NCBI GenBank assembly: GCA_024180945.1
Contig: JAKSGN010000035.1
Location: forward strand, 2,604,001 to 2,668,000
Origin: Macrophomina tecta
Taxonomy: Eukaryota > Ascomycota > Dothideomycetes > Botryosphaeriales > Botryosphaeriaceae
Direction of reading: 5' to 3'
DNA length: 64,000 bases
Every line of letters starts with the position of its first letter. Position 1 is the stretch's first letter. The position numbers and the translations under genes were made by a program. Positions 24,223-35,616 of this stretch are shown piece by piece. The notes beneath the pieces were generated by a model that saw only the letters and a program-made list of their open reading frames with translations, did no database searches and was not told the DNA's origin.

Positions 24223-25076
24223 TTCTTTTCTGTTTTCTTTTTGGCTCTACTGAAGAGTCGATGATGGATGTGACTTGACGGACCGGCAAGGTCTTTTATG
24301 CTTCCACGTTCACTCAGTATTTGGGCTACGGCCTGCTTGTATGGAGAGGCGGTGGGCATTGCTGCCTAGTCAGCTCACGGTGTAGCTTATCGCTGCGTCA
24401 AACTACTCCACTATATCATGTACCTCCCAGGCAGAACGGCGGACGCTGTTCCTGAAAGAGCGAAGCCGCGCCAACGTGCATCTTGGGGGCCAGGCAACAC
24501 AGCCTCCTCGACCCCGTCCCTCTCGCGGAGTGGTCGAGAACGAGTCGCGTGCGGCCAATGCTATGTGTTACCCAAGCCCGCTTCAGCCACTTTATGGACC
24601 AAAGGTTTCGCGACAAATATGATGGCAATGCTTCGCCTTCCTTGAATGGAGTCTGGTATTATTCGGCCCAGGGGGTGTCTGCCTAATGCGGAGCTACTTC
24701 CGCTAAGCCATTGCATTATACATACGACCAACACTCTCGTGCAGTGTGCCGACCCGGTGTCATTTAGGCTGCACCGTTATACTATGACGATGGCGTTCGA
24801 TGCGCTAAAGTGTGATAATATCCATGTTCTGTAGCTTGGGCCGATTATAGTCTATGCGCGCACAAAAAACAAGTACAAGACAGGCGCAGAACACCACGCC
24901 ATGCCGCCGCTCCTTATCCACCCAGGATGCACGAAACGAGACTGCACGCGCCACAGTTGAAAAGAGACACCGCCTGCAGAGCAAATCGAGTCAAACAAGA
25001 ACCCCAACCGCTTACCATATACGCACATCTCAAACCCACCCCCCCCCTCTCCCCTTCCCCCCTCCTTGCTCCCAAC
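24223..25076. other. Intergenic region
   Basis: Upstream of the AAA ATPase and downstream of the laccase (both minus), so it should contain the AAA promoter. The right end (25020-25070) is a long pyrimidine tract, i.e. purine-rich on the transcribed strand in the laccase 3' UTR. Confidence 0.4.
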
Positions 25077-27241
25077 TCACACCCCACTGTCCACTTGCTC
25101 CACCACGTTCCTCCGCGTGTACGCCTCCCACCCGGCACACACGCCCGCCATCTCCTCCCTCCACCCGCCGGCCCCGCTGCTCCCCACAATGTCCCCCGCC
25201 CGCTCCAGCACGCTCGCAAACATGCCCGCGCTCGCGTGCCACGCGATGTGGCAGTGCAGCGGCCACACGCCCGGGTTGTCCTGCGCGTACTGGATCACCA
25301 GGTGCCCGTTCGGCGGGAGCTGGTAGACGTCGCGGCGGGCCGGGTTGGCGGGGCGCGCGACGGTGCGTCCGTCCCAGGGGCCGTTGGCGCCCGCGGCGAG
25401 GATCTGCGCGTTGTGCCCGTGGAGGTGCATGGGCTGGATGTGTCTTTCCGTTAGCGAGAGGGGAAGTGGGAAGGAGGGGGGGGGGAGACAAGGGCTCACG
25501 TACGTGGTACATGGAGGAGTTGTTGTGCATGACGATGCGGACGGTGCGGTTGCGGCCCGTGTCGTAGACGTTCCATTCGGGCTCCCACGCGTACGCGGAC
25601 GACGCGGTGTCCGAGCCCGCGGCGAGCTGCAGCACGGGGCGGTTGTAGTTGCCGCGGAAGCCGCGGTCGTTGACCGTCCAGACTTGGTGCCCGGTTGCGT
25701 TTTGCGTCCAGCTGAAGTCGAGCTCAAGCGTCGTTGAGGGGCTGGGGTCCGCGGGGATGGGGAAGAGGGGGATGGTTTGGGTAAGCGGGTCGTTGTCGCA
25801 GCTGCCTTGCTGGTTGGCGACGGGGGGCCAGCCGGTGCTGTTGGGCTTGACGGTGGAGTTTGCCGCGTCGTAGTAGACTGCGGCGAGCGCGGCGGGCTGG
25901 TTGGACCAGTTGCAGGATTCGTCGTCCGCGACGGTGCTGCGCATCCAGTAGGCGCCGGTGGCGTCGCCGTTGGCCGTGACGAGGACGTCTGTCCGCTGGC
26001 CGACCTGGTGGGTGTTAGTAATGTGGGATATCTGGAACAATCGGGTGGCTTACTGCAAGAGTCACTGTCTTCGTCTGGTACGGCTCTACGGCTACGAAGT
26101 CATTGGAAATGACTGTCATCTCGTGTCCATCGATACTGAAGTGCTGCAGGGAGGCGGACCCTCCGTTTATGAGCCTGAGACGGTGCGTGGCGCCCTTGGT
26201 GAAGCTGAACGTGGCCAAGCCGGCATTAGAGACGCAAGGCGTGCCGTCAGTGACAAGGGAGCAATCGTAGTCCATCTTCCCGTTTATCATGTTGTTGTCC
26301 GCCTTGGGATGCCATAGGCTGGGGTCCGTTCCGACGACTGTTGGAGCTTTCAGCTATCGAGCCCTTTTACTTACGGGAAAGTCTCACCACCGTCAATAAG
26401 CTGCAAGTAGTCCTTGTGGTACCAGTCATTCAAAAACACAGGGCCAAGGTCAATATCATAGTCAAGCGCACTGGGACCATGGACGACGATTGGGCCGAGG
26501 AGGCCGCCGGTGGATTGCCCAGAGTAATGAGAGTGGTACCAGCCAGTGCCGTAAAGGTCTGCCTTGAAGGTATACACAAAGGTATTGTTGGGCGCAATGG
26601 GGCAGCTTGATACGGAAGGGATACCATCCATGGACGGCGTCCCTTTCTGCGTGAAGCCGTGCCAGTGGATTTGTGTGCCTTCCTCAGGTCCGGCTATGTT
26701 GTTGTGCACAGTCACTGTATCTGTCAGCAGCTGTTGCTGCCCGTATTTACTCTCATCCTACCTTCAATTGTGTCTCCCCAGTTGGCTTCCATGAGCGGGC
26801 CTGGAAATTGCCCGTTCACAAGCAAAACGTTCTTCTTGTAGCCGTCCGGAGACACCGGATGCCGCTGGACTGTGAAATCATACCGCACAGTCTGTCCTGT
26901 GTCTGGAGCTCTTTCCGAACGTCAGCGCAGAGGATATTGTGGACTACGGGCCGAGTCCTACTCAGTATACGGGTTGGCGTTGGTACAAGTCATACCGCCC
27001 CAGGGAATTCCATGACCCTGCGGACCAATCAGTGCCGAGCTCAGTAATGTTTCAGAATAACCTCACCCGATCCAGGAACTTCTGGAGCCTCGGTGCATCG
27101 AACGTGCCCCATTTCGAAATACTACAACTATTATTCAGATATCCTGCGCAAGGTTCAGCATGCTCACCCATTAGTCTCATCTTGGCCTAAGCCAGCGGTA
27201 AAAGCGATGAGGCCTGTGAAAATTTTCGAAACGAAAGACAT
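25077..27241 (-). CDS. Secreted laccase (three-domain multicopper oxidase)
   Basis: Eight exons on the minus strand: 27168-27241, 27067-27127, 26962-27017, 26762-26910, 26388-26714, 26054-26337, 25504-26004 and 25077-25433. Product 602 aa. It starts with a signal peptide ([19 protein letters not shown]). All four copper-ligand clusters are present: IHWHGF (His130/132), WYHSHYSGQ (His174/176), HPMHLHGHN (His484, 487, 489) and HCHIAWH (His544, Cys545, His546, His550). The residue ten after the T1 cysteine is Met555, where most ascomycete laccases have Leu, suggesting a lower redox potential. The chain ends in DSGV, the C-terminal plug typical of ascomycete laccases. Reaction: oxidation of phenols with reduction of O2 to water, outside the cell. 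The first intron is only 40 nt. Intron 5 must use the donor at 26387 (GTGAGA) to give DGVVGTDPS; the nearby GTAAGT is out of frame. Roles in pigment or lignin chemistry cannot be told from the sequence. Confidence 0.95.
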
Positions 27242-30200
27242 CTGGAAAGCGACGGCGAGAACGAATGGATCAAGATGAAATAGTAGGAAAACGAAAAGAA
27301 AACGGAGACAAAAGTCAAGTGAGTGCTCGTTAAATCAGAAGCCCTCGAGTCCTTGCATGCTGTGGATGTGAAGTCAGCAGTAGATACGGAGCTGGTAGTC
27401 TTACACTACTCATACCAAGCCTCAATGGCCCCGACCCCGAGAACTCAGCCACTAGAGTTGCAGGAGTGTCTAATGCTCTTCATCGTCCCAGAATAGTCGA
27501 AGTGGTGTGATGACGGAAAGCCTGTGTGGCTTGTCAGGGTCTATGACGCCTCCTTCGACCCCAATATCTTGGCTCGGTATGCGGTAGCCAAGAAAAAAGA
27601 CAGATACCTGAATGAAATAACTGCAGCTGCAGGACCTAATAAGGCTGAAGAAATTCTAGGCGTCATAGTGTAGTAGCGGATGGGTAATGCGGAAAAGGAA
27701 AGCTTGGTAGCCATTGATAATATAGTATTGATGGCCTTATAGCCTGCCCATAGGCAATATTAAACGGATTTAGAGAACATTGGCAGATAATTACCGACCA
27801 ATGCTTCGAACAGGACTTAATCTCAGACGGCCTTCACTAGGATCGTTCTCGACTCTCAGATGTGGGCTTGAGATCAGAATAACAATTGCGAATCATGTGG
27901 CAAACGTGCATCTATTCCAAAATATTGTTCAAGAGCTGCGGAGGAGACTCGAGAGTATGGAAGAAATATGCTGTAATCACGGCAGAACGGCCCCACGCAG
28001 GAAGCAGGCGGGGTTTGCTGACTGCATGGGGTCGGTGTTGAGGCTGCTTTGGCAATTGCGCAATCCGATACTTCCACAAAGCTGTGTTCTTTGCTTCCAA
28101 GCTGGAAGATGTGGTCCAGGCCTTTCGAGAGTCGGGTGAGGAAGGGGTGTGATGGTCCAGTTGCCGCCTTTTTTTTTTTTTTTTTTTTTTTGCTAGGGTA
28201 CACCATGTTCGGAGAGACGTGCAAAGGCTGAGTTCCAGGCTTGCGGGTTGCTACTGCCTTCGATGACAGGACAGTGTGAGACTAAAATTAAACAATGCAG
28301 CTTGCAGGCGCTTTACATATCTGACGTAGTACAATGATTGTTTCACCCTCATTTAGAGTCGCCGAAGGCTTCTCTTGATTGGTCTTGTTTCATTGTGTTT
28401 CACTGCATCCACAGCCGTTGGCCAGTTATCATCAACTTTGCCGTAGTGCGACTTTGAGCTGTGGTGCAAACCATTGGTGAGCTCTCCGCGCTTATCTGCA
28501 CCGTTCCAGAGATGAACGCGTCATCTGAGCTCAGCATCTGCCTGCATTCGGGCCGGCAGTACAAGCTTAGGGCTGGTGATTCATGTCGGAGTCTGGGGCC
28601 GTGATCAGGAAGAATTACTCAAGTGACAAATGCAAGTTCGTCGCTACCAGAAATTCCGTTGCATCAAGAAGAAGCACCATCTTGGCCGAAAGCCCTGCGA
28701 GATGCAGGGCAAATTCGATTGTCAAGAAACTAAATTGAGCAATAGTGCTAGGTGTGGAGGTATTAGCGGATAGCTCCAGGAGACCCATCCATAATCCGGA
28801 ACAACAAAACTTCATGCTAGAGGCTAACCATGGATGGCCGAGTAATGCAAGATAGCCAATGGATATTTAGCGGCGCTTGCTTCGCGAGGCTGGACTCTGT
28901 TGGCTTGTTTACTGCCGCCGGGCCGATGGAGATGCTGACGTGCGTCAAACAGGTTTGGTGGCATGGCGCAGTCTTGCGCCAGAAGCCGGACTCAGCCCTC
29001 TGAAAAAGAAACCTAAGTTTTATTTACACGTGAAAGTAGTCTACCAAAAAAAGTCACATGCAGAGGACAGAAATGTCTCCTGTCAGTGGGTATCCAGCAT
29101 GATCTCGTTTCATCACGCTACGTGATCAAAATACATTTGCCTTCCGTTTCTCAAGCCTGACCAGACATAACGACTGAGTTCTAATTAAAGACAGGCCTTC
29201 TCCCTCATCGACGGTAGAGAGTGTGCGGAGCAGCCTGGCGCTTCGCGGCCGGCAACTGACTAAGCCGACAGGGCCTGGGTGCGAATGCCCTCCGAACACG
29301 GAGCTCAACGTGGCTGCCGTCACTTCGATCAAAGAAATCACCTCTTAATGAAACATAGGGGGGCGAAAATACTTCCTAGTTTCGGGAAAGGTACAGAGGG
29401 CTAATAGTTCCGCTACTGCCATATTTTGCTTATCCTCCAGAACTTTGCTGATCGTCTTCGGGTGGAGGCAGGACCTTTCCTTGGTCTCTCACCTGCGAGA
29501 GTTAAATTATTTTGAATTGTAAGCTACTCAGGTTCTGCATGGAGCTAACTGGAGTTCGTATTCCTACGCGTCCTTTTGACTCTATCGGCCCTTCTGTATC
29601 CTTGGAGTTCGGCGCATTCTAAAAGCCAATTGTAAAAGGAGGATGACGTAGCGAATAGGGTCATATTTCCGCTCTTTGGGCGGTGGGTTCAAACTCGGGC
29701 AGTCAGATGACGCTCGCAGACTTTGAATCTCAAAAGCACTCGGCATCAGAAAATCGGACCGAGCCTGGGAGTACAAAGCGTTCAGGAGGAGCTTTCTTTT
29801 AGGTTGCTTAGCATATACAGGGCGAGGATAGAACCATGCATTGGGTGCTAGCGGTGTTTCGTGATTGTTTCTGCTTCTGGTGGCATTGCAGATAGTGTGC
29901 TCAAGTTGGATTTCTCAATCGAGTGGCAGAGCCCCTACTGTGCATGCATGATATTTCTTTCAAGTCTATGCCGACAAGCACAGTGTTCGGAATTAAGCGG
30001 ACTGGTGGCTAACAAAATTGTGGTCGTTGCATGAAATCTTGAGCTTTGGGTGAATGGGAGAGCGCACAACCTGATTAATCCACTCGTGATTATTATTAAT
30101 CCACGCCCTCTGCTTGCGGTGGCAAGCCCTGTCACGGAAAAATAATAAGCTTTTTGTTTTCCAAGGCTAACGCAGCATACCGATCATAGCAGCTCACTGA

Positions 30201-30996
30201 GCGCATCCAGCCTGCCAGCGCTGTAAATGTATCATCACGCTGGAATTTGGCATATAGGTTGCACGCTGCAGATGGCATTTATCCGAGTGGGTTGATAGAA
30301 ATAAAAGACAGATGGAGTGGTGTTGCAGCTCATAGAGATAAAGTGCTGCTGCCGGGAAGTAGGTCCAGGATCATGAGTATGAGCTCGTTGGGTACGTGAC
30401 AAGAGTAGTGGGGTTGTGCTGAAATTTGCCTCCGGATGATCATTTCTGGGAACCATCCCCATGATTCCCCATAGCTTAAGAGCATATGGCGTAGCCGCAC
30501 CTTGCCGAAGTGGTAATCTCTGTCTGAGTGTGCAAGTTTGCATCGGTCTCTCGAGGTTCACAGAGCAATATCAAGTAAGTCGAGCCCTTAAGCTCATCTC
30601 AACGATAAATGTAATCCCACTGGGCTGCCACGCAATGCTAGAGAACCTCTCAGCTTTAAGTTGGGAAAAGCCATACATACGTAGCACCAGTAAAGTCCGG
30701 TCACCAGTCAGTCGCCGCCTCTCAACATAAGTCCCCCGAGGTTTCTTGACGAATGAAGCTTAGCAAGGTCCATGGGCAGGCAATATCGTTCCATCGTCAA
30801 CTCTGCTAGTAATTTCACTCTCAGTATTCGGCGGTTGCCTCATGCTCGCGCTGGGACTGACTCGAAGAGACTTGGAAGCAAACTTTTGTTATGTCAAGCC
30901 CAGCACTTATTAAACCCTTCTACTCCGAAGAGGATACTCCGTCCACAAGGTTGAAGTCCATCCTCTCTCCAACATATGCCGAATACTCAGCTCAAC
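27242..30996. other. Gene-poor region between laccase and the ten-cysteine gene
   Basis: 3.75 kb with no recognisable gene on either strand. Base composition is nearer balance than in the flanking genes. It holds a T23 tract (28169-28191). I looked for transposase, reverse transcriptase and terminal repeats by eye and saw none, but old decayed elements would be invisible to me. Promoters of both flanking, divergently transcribed genes lie at its ends. Confidence 0.45.
28169..28191. repeat. T23 homopolymer
   Basis: Uninterrupted run of 23 T in the gene-poor region; on the minus strand it would be an A tail after GCTAGGG-complement text. No flanking duplication was noticed. Confidence 0.95.
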
Positions 30997-31325
30997 ATGC
31001 GTTCCGTGTTCTTCTTTGGCTTCTTTATCACGACTGCACTCGTTGCGGCCTCTCCCCAACCTGTCGAGGACGGCACGCTGGTGGTAGACCGCCTGGAAAT
31101 CTTCCCTAGGCAGATTCCATGTTGTGGAAACGTGCGCCTCTCCCCTGCCAACCACTTGTATCAACTCCGAGAAAGCTAATGACGCCGAAGACTTGCTGCT
31201 CTCACACCGCAAATGGAAGGGTATATCGAAGTCCTAATCAACAAATTACTACGCATTTTTGGCTAAGCAGCTTTCCATAGTGCATTGGGTGCGACCCGAA
31301 CTGTGGGTGCAATTGCAGCTGTTGA
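30997..31325 (+). CDS. Tiny secreted protein with ten cysteines (candidate effector or metal-binding peptide)
   Basis: Three exons, 30997-31131, 31191-31220 and 31281-31325, all phase 0; product 69 aa. Intron 1 (59 nt, GTGCGC...GCTAATGAC...AAG) and intron 2 (60 nt, GTATAT...CTAAG...CATAG) have branch sites at normal distance. The start at 30997 gives a clear signal peptide (MRSVFFFGFFITTALVAAS); an in-frame ATG at 30976 is the alternative. A short propeptide ends near IFPR, then the last 28 residues hold ten cysteines in the pattern CC-x3-CC-x7-C-x2-C-x3-C-x-C-x-C-x-C, with the final Cys as the last residue. Six of the fourteen residues in the last exon are Cys, followed at once by TGA, which is very unlikely by chance. 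I do not recognise the family. Disulfide-rich secreted peptide and metallothionein-like metal binder are both possible; the signal peptide favours the first. Confidence 0.7.
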
Positions 31326-31815
31326 TGTCCTTGCTTGCCTTATACGGCTTGGGAGGTCGCAGGGCACCCTTGTGTGTTCAGGCAAGAAGAATTCTGAAAG
31401 CGCAGGCATCCTACCTAAAATTGTCAATTTTCATTTATATGTAGTGTCCTGCGTAGGTTGACAAATTAAACCTCGCTATCACCTGTGACGGATCAGGGTA
31501 ATTTTTGCAATCTGTTCACTGCTGTCGCGCGAATAACCACGAAAGTACCGCACGAATTCCAGTCAAGCAACTTAATGAAAGGACGATCAATATATTTTGA
31601 TCTATCAAGGCATGTTCCTATCCCAGCCAACCCAGTTCATGGCCGTAAATGAGCGTATCTTCATAATCCCAAATCATCATCGACTCCAAATAAAATCCCT
31701 TCCCGCCAAGGCGTTTCCATATACTCCAGGCTTTCCGTAACAGATAAGACCGATGAGAAGAGAAAAGAGATAAAAACAAAATCTATACAAACTCGCCCCT
31801 TCCGCGCGCCACTGT
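31326..31815. other. Short intergenic region between convergent genes
   Basis: 490 bp holding the 3' ends of the ten-cysteine gene (plus) and the MFS gene (minus). Nothing else seen. Confidence 0.4.
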
Positions 31816-33609
31816 TTAGTTTGACGCCCTCGCTCTCATCTCGTAGGGCAAGCCCATCCACAACGCGCCCGCGACGACCCAGCATGCGCTGGCAATCCAC
31901 ATGGGCGCGCCGGCGCCGGCGTTGGTGTCGTCGGTCAGGGCTGCGACGATGGCGGCGACGAGGCCGCTGGCGCGGGCGAAGAAGCCAATGATGCCCATGC
32001 CAGTGCCCCTGATGGGCGCGGCGAAGGTCTCGGGCGCGTACGTGAACATCAAGCTGACGACGGTGTTCTGGAAGAAGGAGGCGACGCAGGCCCAAGCGAT
32101 GACGTCGCCCTGCGAGCGCGCGGCTGCGAAGAGGAAGAGGAAGACACCGGCGAGCGCGGATGCCAACGCGCCCGTCCTCTTGCGGCCGAGGTACTCGGTC
32201 TCGATCAGGAAGGCGGCGACGACGGGGCCGGGAATGGAGCAGATCGCGGTGTAGATGTGCGTTTGGAAGGTCAGTGAGGTGGAGAAGGTGGTGGCGGCAA
32301 CGCCGTGCGAGGCGAGGTAGCGCGGCGCAAAGACAGCGTGCAGGGGCAGCGCGAGGCCAACGAGCGACCAGATGACGATGAGGATGTTGGTGCTGGTGGT
32401 GAGGTTGCGCGTGCAGAAGACGCCCTTGATCCAGCTAGGGCGGAAGGGCTGCAGGCAAAGGCGCAGCTTGGAGCTGTTGCCGGGCGTGGCGCGCAGGGTG
32501 GGCGGGCCGTGGATCTTCTCGATGTGCTGGAAGGCCTCGAGGGTGAGCCAGGTGTCCTTGCGATTAAAGGTCGCGATGGCGTTAACGGTCGTGACGACGT
32601 CGGCGTCACGGCCCTGGCCGAGGAGGAACTTGGGCGTCTCGTGCAGGTGGAAGAAGTAGCGGATGATGCAGAAAAAGACAGTGATGGCGCCTAGTGTCCA
32701 CCAGGAGTAGCGCCAGCCCATGTTGTTGACGTAGTGACAGGTAGCCTCAGTGGCGTCAGAGGCGCAGGAGTACTTGGCCATCAGAGGCCTGCATCAAGTT
32801 AATGAGTGATCAAAAGCGGGAGTACGAGAGCTTCACTTACCAAGAGACAGCAGCAGCCACAAGCTTACCCAGACCAGAGTACACGCCCTGCATGGTCAAG
32901 AGGTATTGGTGCGAGGCGGGGATGATCTCCAAGAAGATGGAGCTGTCCACAGCCTGGTTGCCTCCAGCAGCAACGGCCATGAACGTGGCAACGACACAGA
33001 GGCCGGAGAAGGTGGGCATGCCAGCACCGACAAGGCCGGCAAGGCACATCAACACGAGGGAGAAGTTGAAAATTGTCTTCCGGCCAATGAAGTCGGACAT
33101 CATCGGCAGGGCAGCAGCGCCGACGGTAAGGCCGACATACTGGCACACAGTGAGGAAGGCAGCATTAGTCGTGTAAAACTTGGCCTCGTTCTGGACGGCG
33201 GGCTGGATGAAGGCGAAAGAGAACATCCAGAACTAAACAGTAAAGTCAGCCGAGAGTCTAACCCGAAGCGGAAGGAGAGAGAGCATACGCTGTCCAGGAA
33301 CCAACCGAGACCGGTCACGATGGTCAGCAGCCACTGGTATCGGCCCATACCCATGTCCAGAAGAGCCTCATTTAGTAGTTTTACCTTAGCGTCGTATACA
33401 TCGTCTCCACCGGGTTGCATGTAGGTGGTGTCGATAATGGCGCCGAAGGTGTTCCGGTATCGGTCGGCATCTCTCTCGTTGGAATAGTTCTCGATGATGA
33501 CGGGCGGCGGAGGAATGGTGGAGCTCGAGCTCGACGTGTAAGAACTTCTCACGCTTCTAGCATCGTATCCCGGCAACTCCTTCTCCTTCTCAGAATAGGT
33601 CGACTCCAT
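31816..33609 (-). CDS. MFS transporter, SV2/phosphate-permease-like
   Basis: Three exons on the minus strand, 33289-33609, 32841-33232 and 31816-32788; introns 56 and 52 nt. Product 561 aa with about 12 membrane segments after a hydrophilic N-terminus of about 85 residues. MFS signatures: SDFIGRKTIF after the second helix (G-x-x-x-D-x-x-GR-K type), HETPKFLL after helix 6, LGRKRTG in the second half, and YAPETFAAPIRGTGMG near helix 10-11, the form seen in SV2-like and sugar/phosphate-proton symporter families. It sits in the plasma or an internal membrane; the substrate cannot be read from the sequence. It is transcribed away from the acyltransferase gene and converges on the ten-cysteine gene. 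Confidence 0.88.
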
Positions 33610-35616
33610 TGTGATTTGTCTGCTGGTATGTCCACAGACCAGCAGAAGGTGCTTGCACTCCGCGGGAGACCAGGATGGGGACGGGAGGATTGTCGAAGTG
33701 TGCGGTTTGGCAGCAACGCGAGGAAGCTGGGCTAGACTTCAACAAAGAGGTGCGCCGGAGGCGTGATTCTTAAGCTGACCGGCTTCTCCACCCGTCAGTT
33801 GAGCATTGGGAAATTTTCGTGACGATGGGTGGAGAAGACGGCGCCCGAGCGCGGCGCGACGCAGTGACCGAGATCTCCGCACCTTGACCACCTCCACGCG
33901 AACACCCAGCAGCCAACAGTTGCGCGATACCGCCTTTTTGCCCCCGCAGATACTAACCATATGCATCAAAGCAGCCTAGTGGCTATGGGCACCGGTTTCC
34001 ACCGCGTCACCCAACGTGAGTTGTCAGCGCCCTGGCCAGACTGCTGATACCCACTGCAAGCTCTTGCGCGGCTGCTGAGCATGCGCATCAAGGCAGTGTA
34101 GGAGGACGTACGACCTCTAGAACCTGCCATCGGCCCAGATCTTCCCTTTCGTAGAGGCGTTCATGCCGAGTCATGCGCCGGAGCTACGGGAGCATCCGCG
34201 CAGCCGCCAGACAACACCACTCGCGCGCCATCGCTCTAGCACCACCGCAGCTGAACTTCACTTCCGCATTGAGGGCTGAACAGGCGTCGGGATGCCTCAG
34301 TTTTGCTTTTCTACGTTGATTCAACCTTGGTTGGTTGCCGCGCGCTATTGCTGATCTGCCTCAGGCACGGTGGTTCTTTCGGCCTCTGCTCGAGAGCACG
34401 TTCACCGCTACTCAGTGCGGCGGCTGTGTGAACGAGAGAATACGCAGCACGAGCTTCGCCACTATGTTGGTCTTACGACGGGGGACGCGTATTTTTAGCC
34501 GCTCAGCTCAGCCGCGCTGAGCCTTCAACAGACCATCTCCTGTCCTCCCTCAACTTCACTTGATAAACAGGCCAACCCAGCCAGCCACCTCACTGACTTC
34601 CGTCTGTTCCTCTGAGCGGTCTGTGCCATTGCCATGCGGCCCAACCGGGTGATTGCCTGCCTGAGCGGCCGATCCGGTCCAACTGTCTCCGCTCATGTTG
34701 CGGCCGCGATCCCAAAGGGTCCGCTCCGGCCGAGCATGCGGATGCTGCCGTGTCCGAGTGATTCTTCAGCGTTTCGGATACATCGGGAGGTTCCAGCTTG
34801 GAAGCGCTCATCCGAATGAGAATCGCTTTCGGCGTAAGCGGAGCGTAAGCCTCGGCGCTTTTGCTGGCGTGGACTCTGACCACCGCGGCGTGGTCGGCAC
34901 CGTAGCGACTCTTTCACCCCCGCAATACACTTGCCGGTTGCCGGACGAATGTTGCATCTGCTGTCACCCAAAAAGCTTCCACCGTAGGAGCGTGAGTCAC
35001 TGTACCCTCGAACGGATCGCAAAAAAATTTTCTCGGATAGTAAGGGCACATAAGTCAATAGATTTGCCGGAAATGCGGATGATATCGACTCCGGAGGTAG
35101 CGCGAAGCAGTTGTTGATCGCGAAACCGCGTCGTAAGTCTCTTTGCATGACGAGTACACATAGAAATTGCGAATGCTGATAGGCGGACTACATCTTAGCT
35201 GCGCAGGCATGACTGCGCTTGCTGTTGGAATATTTTCCCGTAGTCACACATGAGGGCTCCATTAGGCAACAAGGCACTTAAGAATTCAAGCCCGATTACA
35301 GAGGCTGGACCCGTCTTCAATGCACTCATCCGTTCGGGCCTTCCATTTTAATAGGACGTAGTCATGATGACTCGGAAAATCGGTGAGCTGGAGTGTCTTG
35401 GCAGCAATGGAGCGAGATGGAGTTCTTCAGATGGGGCGGTTGGATTTCCTGAAGCGGTTGGTGCGCGCCGAGACAGGATTTCGGGGCCAAACACAAGCCA
35501 GCGAGGATGACAGGATGACGCCACGCGCACACCCACTCACCAACAATCCCACCACCTCTTCCAACACCTGCTGCGCTCACTTCCCACACCACCTGCCCGG
35601 CCCGGCCCCCGCAGCA
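33610..35616. promoter_or_regulatory. Divergent intergenic region
   Basis: Two kb between the MFS gene (minus) and the acyltransferase gene (plus). Both promoters lie here. Several frames are open but none looks like protein; no tRNA recognised. Confidence 0.4.

Noticed and set aside
23345..24253. 302-codon plus ORF opposite the AAA ATPase
   Set aside because: Antisense shadow; the minus strand has the full conserved domain.
28160..28200. T23 tract as a SINE/LINE tail
   Set aside because: No adjoining element, promoter box or target-site duplication could be seen; kept only as a homopolymer.
25077..33609. Secondary-metabolite cluster around laccase and MFS transporter
   Set aside because: No polyketide synthase, peptide synthetase, terpene cyclase or cluster regulator is present; neighbours are housekeeping genes.
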